In this document: positions 37,109-44,594 of the stretch, piece by piece
Layout: each line of letters begins with the position of its first letter
How positions within the stretch are numbered: position 1 is the first letter of the stretch
Source of the DNA: Zoogloea sp.
GTDB lineage: Bacteria > Pseudomonadota > Gammaproteobacteria > Burkholderiales > Rhodocyclaceae
Length of the DNA stretch: 64,000 nucleotides
NCBI GenBank assembly: GCA_016703645.1
Contig: JADJBR010000009.1
Span: 879,501-943,500, forward strand
Direction of reading: 5' to 3'
Notes under the pieces: generated by a model
Database searches by the model: none
What the model was told of the DNA's origin: nothing
What the model saw: only the letters and a program-made list of their open reading frames with translations
Program-made: the position numbers and the translations under genes

Positions 37109-37582
37109 TTGTATTTCGAACATCTCATCGAGATCAACAACCCCCTCAATCCGCTGATCGAGCCCTTGAGCGTCGAACAGGTGTGGCAGGGGCTGATGTA
37201 CCGGGTGGAGGAGCCCACCGTGTTCCTGCCGGGGCTCGAACGCTGCACGATCCTGTCGCGTCAGGGCGACCGTGTGGAGCGCGAGCTGCATTTCGGCCCG
37301 GCCAGCGTGCGTGACACGGTCACCTTCCGCTATCTGGAATGGGTTTGTTTCGAATCCCTGGCAACATCCGAACATGCCGGCGGGCGCCTGACGATCCGAT
37401 TCGATCAGCCGGCCGCCGAACACCTCTACCTGCGCTTCACCTACGAAACCACGCTGCCCGACGGTATGGAGGCGGGTGAGGGCGTGCAGGTATCCGAGTA
37501 CGTGAAGGCGGCGTATCGGGAGTCCGATCTCGACACCGTCCGCATCATCCGTTTGATTGCTGCCAACGGCCGGCCCCAGTGA
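37109..37582 (+). CDS. AtaL-like SRPBCC/START-fold protein
   Basis: The 157-residue protein begins YFEHLIEINNPLNPLIEPLSVEQVWQGL, with ERCTILSRQGDRVERELHFG and a C-terminal amphipathic helix, matching the AtaL-like (DUF1857) branch of the SRPBCC fold, which binds hydrophobic ligands. It appears to start at a TTG (37109) with GGGAG 6 bases upstream. Its ligand is unknown. The aminotransferase follows 43 bases downstream. Confidence 0.8.
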   Translation: MYFEHLIEINNPLNPLIEPLSVEQVWQGLMYRVEEPTVFLPGLERCTILSRQGDRVERELHFGPASVRDTVTFRYLEWVCFESLATSEHAGGRLTIRFDQPAAEHLYLRFTYETTLPDGMEAGEGVQVSEYVKAAYRESDLDTVRIIRLIAANGRPQ

Positions 37583-37625
37583 GGGGCTACCAGGCTGGCA
37601 CACGAGAATGACCTCAGGAGACACC

Positions 37626-38759
37626 ATGAAGATCGATTCGCCCCGTATCACGTCCTTCCAGCCTCCCGCTCGCACCCTGATGGGGCCCGGGCCGTCCGAT
37701 GTTTCTTCGCGGGTGCTGGCTGCCATGGCCCGTCCTACCATCGGCCACCTGGATCCGACCTTCGTCGGCATGATGGATGAGCTCAAGAGCCTGCTGCGCT
37801 ATGCCTTCCAGACGGAGAACGAGCTGACCTTCCCGGTCTCGGCGCCGGGTTCGGTAGGGATGGAAACCTGCTTTGTGAACCTGGTCAGCCCCGGTGACAA
37901 GGTGGTGGTGTGCATCAACGGGGTGTTTGGTCAACGCATGGCCGAGAATGTGCGTCGTTGCGGTGGGGTGCCTGTTATCGTGGAAGATCCATGGGGCGCA
38001 CCGGTGGATCCCGCCAAGGTGGAAGAGGCCTTTGCCGCCAATCCCGACGCAGCCCTGTTTGCCTTCGTGCATGCGGAGACATCCACCGGCGCCCTCTCCG
38101 ATGCGGCCACCCTGGCCGCCATCGCCCGCCGTCACGGAGCCTTGACCATCATGGACTGCGTGACCTCCCTGGGCGGTGTGCCTGTCCTGCTCGATGAATG
38201 GGGGATCGACGCGGCCTATTCGGGCAGTCAGAAATGCCTGTCCTGCACACCCGGGCTGTCGCCAGTGAGTTTTTCCGCTGCGGCCGTGGAACGCATTCGT
38301 GCCCGCAAGACACCCTGCCCCAGCTGGTTCCAGGATCTCAGTCTGGTGCTCGGTTACTGGAGTGGTGCCAAGCGCACCTACCATCACACTGCGCCGGTCA
38401 ATCCGCTTTTCGGTCTGCACGAGTCCCTGGTCATGCTGGCCGAGGAAGGCCTTGAGAACGCCTGGCTACGTCATCGCAACAATCATCTGCGCTTGCGAGC
38501 GGGTTTGGAGGGGATGGGTCTGAAGTTCGTGGTTCGGGAGGATGCCCGTTTGCCCCAGCTCAACACGGTATGGGTGCCCGAGGGCGTGGACGAGGCAGTG
38601 GTGCGTAGCCGTCTGCTCAACGAGTTCGGTATCGAGATCGGTGCCGGCCTGGGGGCATTGGCAGGGCGCGTGTGGCGTATCGGCCTGATGGGCCAGTCGA
38701 GCTGCACGGCCAACATTGTCCTGTTCCTTGCGGCGCTGGAGTCGGTGATGCGCGGCTGA
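37626..38759 (+). CDS. Class V aminotransferase (alanine-glyoxylate/serine-glyoxylate type)
   Basis: The 377-residue PLP enzyme starts with the family entry LMGPGPSDVSSRVLAAMARP, has the PLP-contacting HAETSTGA, the DCVTSLGG aspartate block, and the Schiff-base Lys in SGSQKCLS, followed by FGLHESLVMLAEEG. It transfers an amino group to glyoxylate or a related 2-oxoacid. The donor (alanine, serine, or 2-aminoethylphosphonate) cannot be set from sequence alone. The ATG at 37626 is preceded by CAGGAGA. Confidence 0.88.
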   Translation: MKIDSPRITSFQPPARTLMGPGPSDVSSRVLAAMARPTIGHLDPTFVGMMDELKSLLRYAFQTENELTFPVSAPGSVGMETCFVNLVSPGDKVVVCINGVFGQRMAENVRRCGGVPVIVEDPWGAPVDPAKVEEAFAANPDAALFAFVHAETSTGALSDAATLAAIARRHGALTIMDCVTSLGGVPVLLDEWGIDAAYSGSQKCLSCTPGLSPVSFSAAAVERIRARKTPCPSWFQDLSLVLGYWSGAKRTYHHTAPVNPLFGLHESLVMLAEEGLENAWLRHRNNHLRLRAGLEGMGLKFVVREDARLPQLNTVWVPEGVDEAVVRSRLLNEFGIEIGAGLGALAGRVWRIGLMGQSSCTANIVLFLAALESVMRG

Positions 38760-38817
38760 TCACGGTGCATCCCGGATCGACGGCTTTCCGGGTCGTTGAT
38801 CCGGGAAGATCGTCAAC

Positions 38818-38841
38818 AAGCCCGGTGGCTCGCCGGGACTT
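38818..38841. terminator. Possible shared terminator between the aminotransferase gene and comEA
   Basis: A short hairpin (CCCGG/CCGGG with flanking AAG/CTT, loop of 7) in the 108-base gap between the converging genes. There is only a weak T-run, so the call is tentative. Confidence 0.35.
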
Positions 38842-38867
38842 GTCTTCAAGTGTTTGGTCTGCAGGTT

Positions 38868-39137
38868 CTATTTCTTCGCTTCTCCCCCCGTCACCGTCAG
38901 CTCTCCCTTCAGCTTGGCAAGGTTCTTGTCGCCGAAGCCCTTGATGTTCTTGAGGTCGTCCACACTCTTGAAGGGGCCGTTCTTGCTGCGGTAGTCCACG
39001 ATCGCCTGCGCCTTGGCGGGGCCGATGCCTTTCACACCATCGAGTTCCGCCGGCGTGGCGGTGTTGATGTTGACCGCGGCAAAAGCCAGGTTGATGCCGG
39101 TAAAGCCCAGGGTGAGGAAGGAAAGGAAGCGTTTCAT
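38868..39137 (-). CDS. comEA: ComEA-like helix-hairpin-helix DNA-binding protein
   Basis: The 89-residue protein has a signal peptide (MKRFLSFLTLGFTGINLAFA) and one ComEA (HhH)2 domain: VNINTATPAELDGVKGIGPAKAQAIVDYR and the second hairpin IKGFGDKNLAKLKG. ComEA binds incoming DNA in the periplasm during natural transformation. In betaproteobacteria short exported ComEA forms like this are usual. No other competence gene is in the window. Confidence 0.88.
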   Translation of the reverse strand: MKRFLSFLTLGFTGINLAFAAVNINTATPAELDGVKGIGPAKAQAIVDYRSKNGPFKSVDDLKNIKGFGDKNLAKLKGELTVTGGEAKK

Positions 39138-39169
39138 GGTGGTCTCCGGTTGAATGACGTTTACATTTT

Positions 39170-39190
39170 AATGTCAGTTTGTATGACATT
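39170..39190. promoter_or_regulatory. Inverted repeat in the comEA promoter region
   Basis: AATGTCA, 7-base gap, TGACATT: a perfect 7-bp inverted repeat about 33-53 bases upstream of comEA and between likely -35 (TTGCAA) and -10 (A/T-rich ATTAAA) boxes on the minus strand. It looks like an operator; the regulator is unknown. Confidence 0.4.
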
Positions 39191-39293
39191 TGCAAAAATA
39201 CTTAAGCCGTTTTGCAACATCCGGAGACGATTGCCCTGCAACTGCGTGCGCGCTGCGGCGTTGATGAGGGGCAACCTTATCTGGAGCGAAATC

Positions 39294-39464
39294 ATGAAAC
39301 GCCTGATCTGCATTGTCCTGGCCGCCGCCTCCCTGAGCGCCTGCGTCGTTCTTCCGGTCGGCCATGGTCATGGCTATGGGCATCGTCACTATTCCGCGCC
39401 GTCGGTGGTGGTGGTGCCGCCGGCGCCGGGTCCGGGCTACCGGCGTGGGTATCGCGGCTGGTAG
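39294..39464 (+). CDS. Small His/Gly/Pro-rich lipoprotein
   Basis: A 56-residue protein with a lipoprotein signal (MKRLICIVLAAASLSAC) and a mature tail rich in His, Gly, Tyr and Pro (GHGHGYGHRHYS, PPAPGPGYRRGYRGW). GGAG lies 7 bases before the ATG. Metal binding by the His cluster is possible. Function unknown. Confidence 0.7.
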   Translation: MKRLICIVLAAASLSACVVLPVGHGHGYGHRHYSAPSVVVVPPAPGPGYRRGYRGW

Positions 39465-39574
39465 GGTAAAAAGCCGAAAAAAATCGGCCGGGACGGCTGG
39501 ATTGCGCTTATGCTCGACGCCTGCACTCAACCCGCACCTGGTGGGGCGACTCGCTTCCCCGCCGGCCCTGTCCG

Positions 39575-41383
39575 ATGCCGTCCTCGCTGCGAACCGCCAC
39601 TGTCCATGAACATCGGCTGAGCCTCGCCGAAGTGCTCGATCTGCTCACCACCGACCGGATGGTGAACCCGGCAGACGCCGACAATCTGCGCCTTGCTAAC
39701 GGTATCAAACCGTCCGATGCCCACCCGCTGATCACCATTGCCAACCAGAAATGGGCCTCCAGGCTGCCACCCCACCGGGTGCTCGGCCTCGAGGAACTTA
39801 CCGAGTGGCTTGCCGGCAAGGTGGAGCTGGACTACTACCGCATCGACCCTCTGAAGATCGATTTCGCCGCCGTGACCGCGGTGATGTCCTCGGCCTACGC
39901 CACCCGTTTCGGGGTGCTGCCGGTACAGGTGGGGCTGCGGGAAGTGGTCGTGGCCACAACCCAGCCCTACCTGCGGGAATGGGAAAAGGAAGTGGCCGGC
40001 TACCTGAAGAAGGATATCCGCCGGGTGGTGGCCAATCCGGCCGACGTGGCGCGCTACCTGGTGGAGTTCTACAACCTGGCCCGCTCGGTCAAGAATGCCG
40101 CCCAGAGCAGCGGGCATTCGGGCGCCGGCCTCTCGTCCTTCGAGCAACTGGTGGAGCTTGGCCAGGGCAACCGCCAGTTCGATGCCAACGACCGCCACAT
40201 CGTCAACATCGTGGACTGGTTGTGGCAATACGCCTTTGAGCAACGTGCCAGCGACATCCACATCGAACCGCGCCGCGACATGGGGTTGGTGCGCTTTCGC
40301 ATCGATGGTGTCCTCCATCAGGTCTATCAGATGCCCATGCCGGTGCTCACGGCCATGACCAGCCGCATCAAGATCCTCGGCCGCATGGATGTGGTGGAAA
40401 AGCGCCGTCCCCAGGACGGCCGCATCAAGACCCGGGTGAGCAGTGGCAAGGAAGTCGAGTTGCGCCTGTCCACCCTGCCCACGGCCTTTGGCGAGAAACT
40501 GGTGATGCGCATCTTCGACCCCGAAGTGCTGGTGCGCAACATGGCCGAACTGGGCTTTTCCGAACAGGACGAAGCGCGCTGGCACTCCATCTCCGGCAAG
40601 CCCCACGGCATCATCCTGGTCACGGGCCCGACCGGCTCCGGCAAGACCACCACCCTCTATTCGACCCTCAAGCAGCTGGCCACCCCCGAGGTGAATGTGT
40701 GCACCATCGAGGATCCCATCGAGATGGTGGAGCCGGCCTTCAACCAGATGCAGGTGACGCCGGCCATCGAACTGGGCTTTGCCGATGGGGTGCGCGCCCT
40801 GATGCGACAGGACCCGGACATCATCATGGTGGGTGAGATCCGCGACCTGGAGACCGCCGAGATGGCCATCCAGGCGGCCCTCACCGGTCACTTGGTGCTG
40901 TCCACCCTGCATACCAACGACGCCCCGTCGGCGGTCACCCGCATGCTTGACCTGGGGGTCCCGGCCTATCTGCTCAACGCCACCCTGCTCGGCATCATGG
41001 CCCAGCGCTTGGTGCGCATCCTGTGCCCCCACTGCAAGCAGCCCCATCCGCCAACCCCCGAGGAGGAAGCGATGTGGGATCACCTGGTGACACCCTGGAA
41101 GGCGCCACGGCCGAGCCGCATCCACAAGGCCGTTGGCTGCATGGAATGCCGCATGACCGGCTACATGGGGCGTATCGGCCTTTATGAGATCCTGCTCATG
41201 TCACCGGAAGTGCGTAAGGCGGTGGGCGCCGATGTGGATATCGCACGGGTGCGCGAGATTGCCATCCGGGAGGGCATGAAGCCCTTGCGCCTGTCGGGTG
41301 CCCTCAAGGTGGCGGCCGGGATCACGACCCTGGAAGAGGTGGTGAAGATCGCACCCCCCGCCGAGAACAACGAAGGCAGCTGA
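39575..41383 (+). CDS. GspE/PulE/PilB-type secretion ATPase (orphan)
   Basis: The 602-residue ATPase has an N-terminal MshEN-like region, then the secretion ATPase core: ASDIHIEPRR, Walker A TGPTGSGKTT near residue 357, Asp box EDPIEMVEP, Walker B MVGEIRDLETAE, His box LVLSTLHTNDA, and a zinc site CPHC...CMECRMTGYMGR. It powers type II secretion, type IV pilus assembly or a related system. No other component of either machine is in the window, so the assignment between GspE and PilB stays open. Confidence 0.88.
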   Translation: MPSSLRTATVHEHRLSLAEVLDLLTTDRMVNPADADNLRLANGIKPSDAHPLITIANQKWASRLPPHRVLGLEELTEWLAGKVELDYYRIDPLKIDFAAVTAVMSSAYATRFGVLPVQVGLREVVVATTQPYLREWEKEVAGYLKKDIRRVVANPADVARYLVEFYNLARSVKNAAQSSGHSGAGLSSFEQLVELGQGNRQFDANDRHIVNIVDWLWQYAFEQRASDIHIEPRRDMGLVRFRIDGVLHQVYQMPMPVLTAMTSRIKILGRMDVVEKRRPQDGRIKTRVSSGKEVELRLSTLPTAFGEKLVMRIFDPEVLVRNMAELGFSEQDEARWHSISGKPHGIILVTGPTGSGKTTTLYSTLKQLATPEVNVCTIEDPIEMVEPAFNQMQVTPAIELGFADGVRALMRQDPDIIMVGEIRDLETAEMAIQAALTGHLVLSTLHTNDAPSAVTRMLDLGVPAYLLNATLLGIMAQRLVRILCPHCKQPHPPTPEEEAMWDHLVTPWKAPRPSRIHKAVGCMECRMTGYMGRIGLYEILLMSPEVRKAVGADVDIARVREIAIREGMKPLRLSGALKVAAGITTLEEVVKIAPPAENNEGS

Positions 41384-41463
41384 GCGTTCGCGCCCAAAGG
41401 CGCGACTTCGCCGGCATTTGGGCGTACCCTGCGCAGCATTCACGTCCCTACCCGGAGCCCGTC

Positions 41464-42942
41464 ATGGCCTCATCCCCCGAAAATGTCAGCATGGCCCTGT
41501 TCTGTGATTTCGAGAACGTGGCCCTGGGCGTGCGCGATGCGAGCTACGAAAAGTTCGACATCAAGCTCGTTCTCGAACGCCTGCTCCTCAAGGGCAGCAT
41601 TGTCGTCAAGAAGGCCTATTGCGACTGGGACCGCTATAAGGGTTTCAAGGCGACCATGCACGAAGCCAACTTCGAGCTGATCGAGATCCCCCATGTGCGC
41701 CAGTCCGGCAAGAATTCCGCCGACATACGCCTTGTCGTGGACGCCCTTGACCTGTGTTACACCAAGAGCCACGTCAATACCTTTGTCATCATCAGTGGCG
41801 ATTCCGACTTCTCACCACTGGTGTCCAAGCTGCGCGAAAACGCCAAGCAGGTGATCGGCGTGGGGGTCAAGCAATCCACCTCCGACCTGCTCATCGCCAA
41901 CTGCGATGAGTTCATCTTCTACGATGATCTGGTCCGCGAGACGCGCCAGGTAGCGGCCCGCCGCGAGCCTCGGGAAACCCAGCAGCCCAGCCGGCGCAGC
42001 CCCGAAGAGGAAAAGCGCCGCAAGGACGAAGTGGATGCGCGGCGCACCCGGGCGGTGGAAATCGCGGTCGAAACCTTCGAGGCCTTGCTGGCGGAGCGGG
42101 GCGATACCGGCAAGATCTGGGCCTCGGTGCTCAAGGAAGCCATCAAACGCCGCAAGCCCGACTTCAGCGAAACCCGCTACGGTTTCCGTGCCTTTGGCAA
42201 CCTCCTGGAAGAAGCCCAGTCCCGCGGGCTGCTGGAGTTTGGCCGGGACGAGAAATCCGGCACCTATGTCTATCGTTCCGGCGGCACCGTTGCCCGTGCT
42301 GAGCAGCCGGCAACCGAAGCGGCCGTGATTGCCGAAGGGCAGGCCGAAAACGTTGCGGCCGAGCAGGCGGAATCCCGTCGTTCGTCCCGCCGTGGTGGAC
42401 GGGGCGGCAACAAGCCCAGGGTCGATGACCTGACGGCCGCCCGTAACGAGCTGGAAGCGGCCTACGCCGAGCATGTGGCCCAGTCCGAGTTTGCTCCCCA
42501 GGCAGAACCGGCCGAGGCCCGCCGATCTCGCCATCGGGGGCGTGGAGCGGGGGGCGACGCCACCGCCGCACCCGTGCCGGTCGTGGTTGAAGCCGAGGCC
42601 ACCCAGGCATCTCCGGAACCCGAAGTCACGCCGGAGACCCCTGAGGCAGCACCCGTGGCCAAGACGAGCCGTCGCCGTGGCCGCAAGAATGCCGAGGCCG
42701 TCGAGCCCGCTGCCGAGGCTCCCTCCGCCGTGGTGGCTGAGGCGGCGCCTGAAGTGGAGCCCCGCCCCGAAACCCGTCGCAAAGGTCGCGGAACGCGCAA
42801 GGCCGTCAATGGTGCAACGGATGCACCCGGCGAGCCTTCACCTGCTGAAGCACCCGCGCCATCCCCGGCCGATGACGGAGCCGAAGCGCCCGTCCGCAAG
42901 CCGCCCGCCCGCAACCGCCGTCCGCGCAAGCAGGAGGTCTGA
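41464..42942 (+). CDS. NYN-domain (LabA/DUF88) RNase-like protein with OST-HTH/LOTUS domain
   Basis: The 492-residue protein opens with a NYN/PIN-like domain: the acidic residues sit in FCDFENVALG, SADIRLVVDALD and SGDSDFSPLVSKL. Around residues 195-280 is a LOTUS/OST-HTH domain (TFEALLAERGDTGKIWASVLKEAIKRRKPDF, YGFRAFGNLLEEA). The rest is a low-complexity Pro/Ala/Glu tail with repeated basic clusters (RRSSRRGGRGG, SRRRGRKN). The set suggests RNA binding and cleavage. Target unknown. It is convergent with the operon at 42972. Confidence 0.85.
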   Translation: MASSPENVSMALFCDFENVALGVRDASYEKFDIKLVLERLLLKGSIVVKKAYCDWDRYKGFKATMHEANFELIEIPHVRQSGKNSADIRLVVDALDLCYTKSHVNTFVIISGDSDFSPLVSKLRENAKQVIGVGVKQSTSDLLIANCDEFIFYDDLVRETRQVAARREPRETQQPSRRSPEEEKRRKDEVDARRTRAVEIAVETFEALLAERGDTGKIWASVLKEAIKRRKPDFSETRYGFRAFGNLLEEAQSRGLLEFGRDEKSGTYVYRSGGTVARAEQPATEAAVIAEGQAENVAAEQAESRRSSRRGGRGGNKPRVDDLTAARNELEAAYAEHVAQSEFAPQAEPAEARRSRHRGRGAGGDATAAPVPVVVEAEATQASPEPEVTPETPEAAPVAKTSRRRGRKNAEAVEPAAEAPSAVVAEAAPEVEPRPETRRKGRGTRKAVNGATDAPGEPSPAEAPAPSPADDGAEAPVRKPPARNRRPRKQEV

Positions 42943-42971
42943 TCCGGTCGGGCCGGAACAATGGCTGAGTG

Positions 42972-44594
42972 TCAGGGCGCTCGCCGCCCCTGGCGCTTCC
43001 GGTCGTTGTCGCAGGATGGGTTGCCCGGGGCCGCAACGGCGTTGCGGGTAATCCAGACTTCCACCCGGCGGTTCTTTTCCCGACCAGTGTCGGTCGCGTT
43101 GTCGGCGACGGGGGCGAGTTCCCCGAATCCGTGGGCGATGGCGGCTTTGACGCCGTAGCTTTCAAGCTCTCTTGAGACGGTGTCGGCGCGCTTCTGTGAA
43201 ACCGAAAGGTTGATGCACTCCGAGCCGATGTTGTCGGCAAACCCCAGAAGCATGACCTTCAGATCCCGCCGATCAGGTTTTTCAAAGTACCTGACCAGAC
43301 GCTTGACGTCTTGAAGTGCCTTGTTGTCCAGCTCCGCGGATCCGAACCGGAAACGCAGGTTGACACTCAGGCGTTGGGCCTGGGCAGTCAGTTTCCTGTG
43401 GGAAAGTGCGAGCTGGCCCCCATCGGAAACGCCGGACTCGACGACCTTGACCTCTTCGGGTACCTGACCAACAAAGCCGATCTGATCAGCAATTCCCTGG
43501 GCCATGTCCGAAATTGCGAAGTCTGCAAACTTGCGGGCGAAGGCGTTAGCGTCTGCCGGCACATACAGGAACAGGCGGCGCGTAAGGGGATAGTCCTCGG
43601 TTGCCACCGTCAGTTTTGTCGGGCGCATTGCCATTGAACGGGCATCGGCGGAGACCGCAATGGCCTTGGCCTTGCGGATGTAGGGCAGACCGACAAAGCC
43701 GATGGCGCCGGCTTCTTCCGCCACGGCATCGGAAAGCGCCTGACTGTCCTCATAGCGTTTCGCCGTGTCGAGAATCCTGTCGCCGTTCAGGACAAGTGTC
43801 TTGAAGGTATCGAAGGTGCCCGATTTTTCGTCGCGGGCGTGGATCCGCACCGGGCCGGGTGTGCCGCCAACCATGCTCCAGTCGGTGATCTTCCCGGAGA
43901 ACAGCCCCTGCAATTGATGGATGGACAACTTATCCACCCGGTTTGCCGGATTGACCACGACTGCCACGCCATCGAGAGCAACAACGAATTCCGAGTTGCC
44001 GGCCCCCATGTCGCCGAGCTTTGCCAGTTCGGCCAGCTCGTCCTTCCGGATGGGTCGGGATGACATGCCGATGTCTGCAACACCGTCGCGAAGCCCGGAA
44101 AAGGCCGTCCCCGAGCCATGGGCGGAGATCAGGACCTGAACCTTCTTTCCATTGCTGCTGGCGAGGATTTCGGACTCTTCGTGGTCCTTGCCCGGACGGC
44201 GCTGAAGTTCTCCATAGCCCTCCTGTTTCAGGAAGGCCTCCACCAGCGCGGGGGCAAGGGAAGCACCAAGCGTGTTCGAGCCGGACAGGCGAAGTTGCAG
44301 AAGATCGGGTTGAGAGACGGAGATCGGTGATGTCTTTTCAGGCCCCGCGCTGGTCGACGTCTTTTCGGAATTGCCCTTGAAAAAGAAGAAGGCACCGAGG
44401 GCAATAACCAGCAATCCCACCAATGCCGAGATGATCAGTTTGATGTTCGTGGAGTTTCGGCTATTGCCGCCCGCCACCATCAGCGACGCATTGCATTCCG
44501 GGCAACGGGCATCCGGCGTGCTCATGACGATGGATTCCTTGGACGCCGCCTTGCTGCACAGGCTGGGCAGATTGGTACATACGCCGTTGTTCAT
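42972..44594 (-). CDS. Membrane-anchored zinc-ribbon, phosphate-binding-like and OmpA-domain protein
   Basis: A 540-residue protein in an unusual order. Residues 6-34 carry four Cys (C6, C13, C31, C34), a zinc ribbon; residues about 49-71 are one membrane helix; 95-370 are a PstS-type periplasmic binding fold (LRLSGSNTLGASLAPALVEAF, DIGMSSRPIRKDE, HARDEKSGTFDTFK, GAIGFVGLPY); about 420-525 is an OmpA peptidoglycan-binding domain (RFGSAELDNKALQDVKRL, GFADNIGS, SQKRADTVSREL, REKNRRVEV). The start at 44594 overlaps the tubulin-like gene stop (ATGA). The zinc ribbon would face the cytoplasm and the sensor/peptidoglycan parts the periplasm. Function unknown. Confidence 0.78.
   Translation of the reverse strand: MNNGVCTNLPSLCSKAASKESIVMSTPDARCPECNASLMVAGGNSRNSTNIKLIISALVGLLVIALGAFFFFKGNSEKTSTSAGPEKTSPISVSQPDLLQLRLSGSNTLGASLAPALVEAFLKQEGYGELQRRPGKDHEESEILASSNGKKVQVLISAHGSGTAFSGLRDGVADIGMSSRPIRKDELAELAKLGDMGAGNSEFVVALDGVAVVVNPANRVDKLSIHQLQGLFSGKITDWSMVGGTPGPVRIHARDEKSGTFDTFKTLVLNGDRILDTAKRYEDSQALSDAVAEEAGAIGFVGLPYIRKAKAIAVSADARSMAMRPTKLTVATEDYPLTRRLFLYVPADANAFARKFADFAISDMAQGIADQIGFVGQVPEEVKVVESGVSDGGQLALSHRKLTAQAQRLSVNLRFRFGSAELDNKALQDVKRLVRYFEKPDRRDLKVMLLGFADNIGSECINLSVSQKRADTVSRELESYGVKAAIAHGFGELAPVADNATDTGREKNRRVEVWITRNAVAAPGNPSCDNDRKRQGRRAP

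Noticed and set aside
39170-39190. comEA repeat as a LexA box
   Set aside because: It lacks the CTGT-N8-ACAG pattern.
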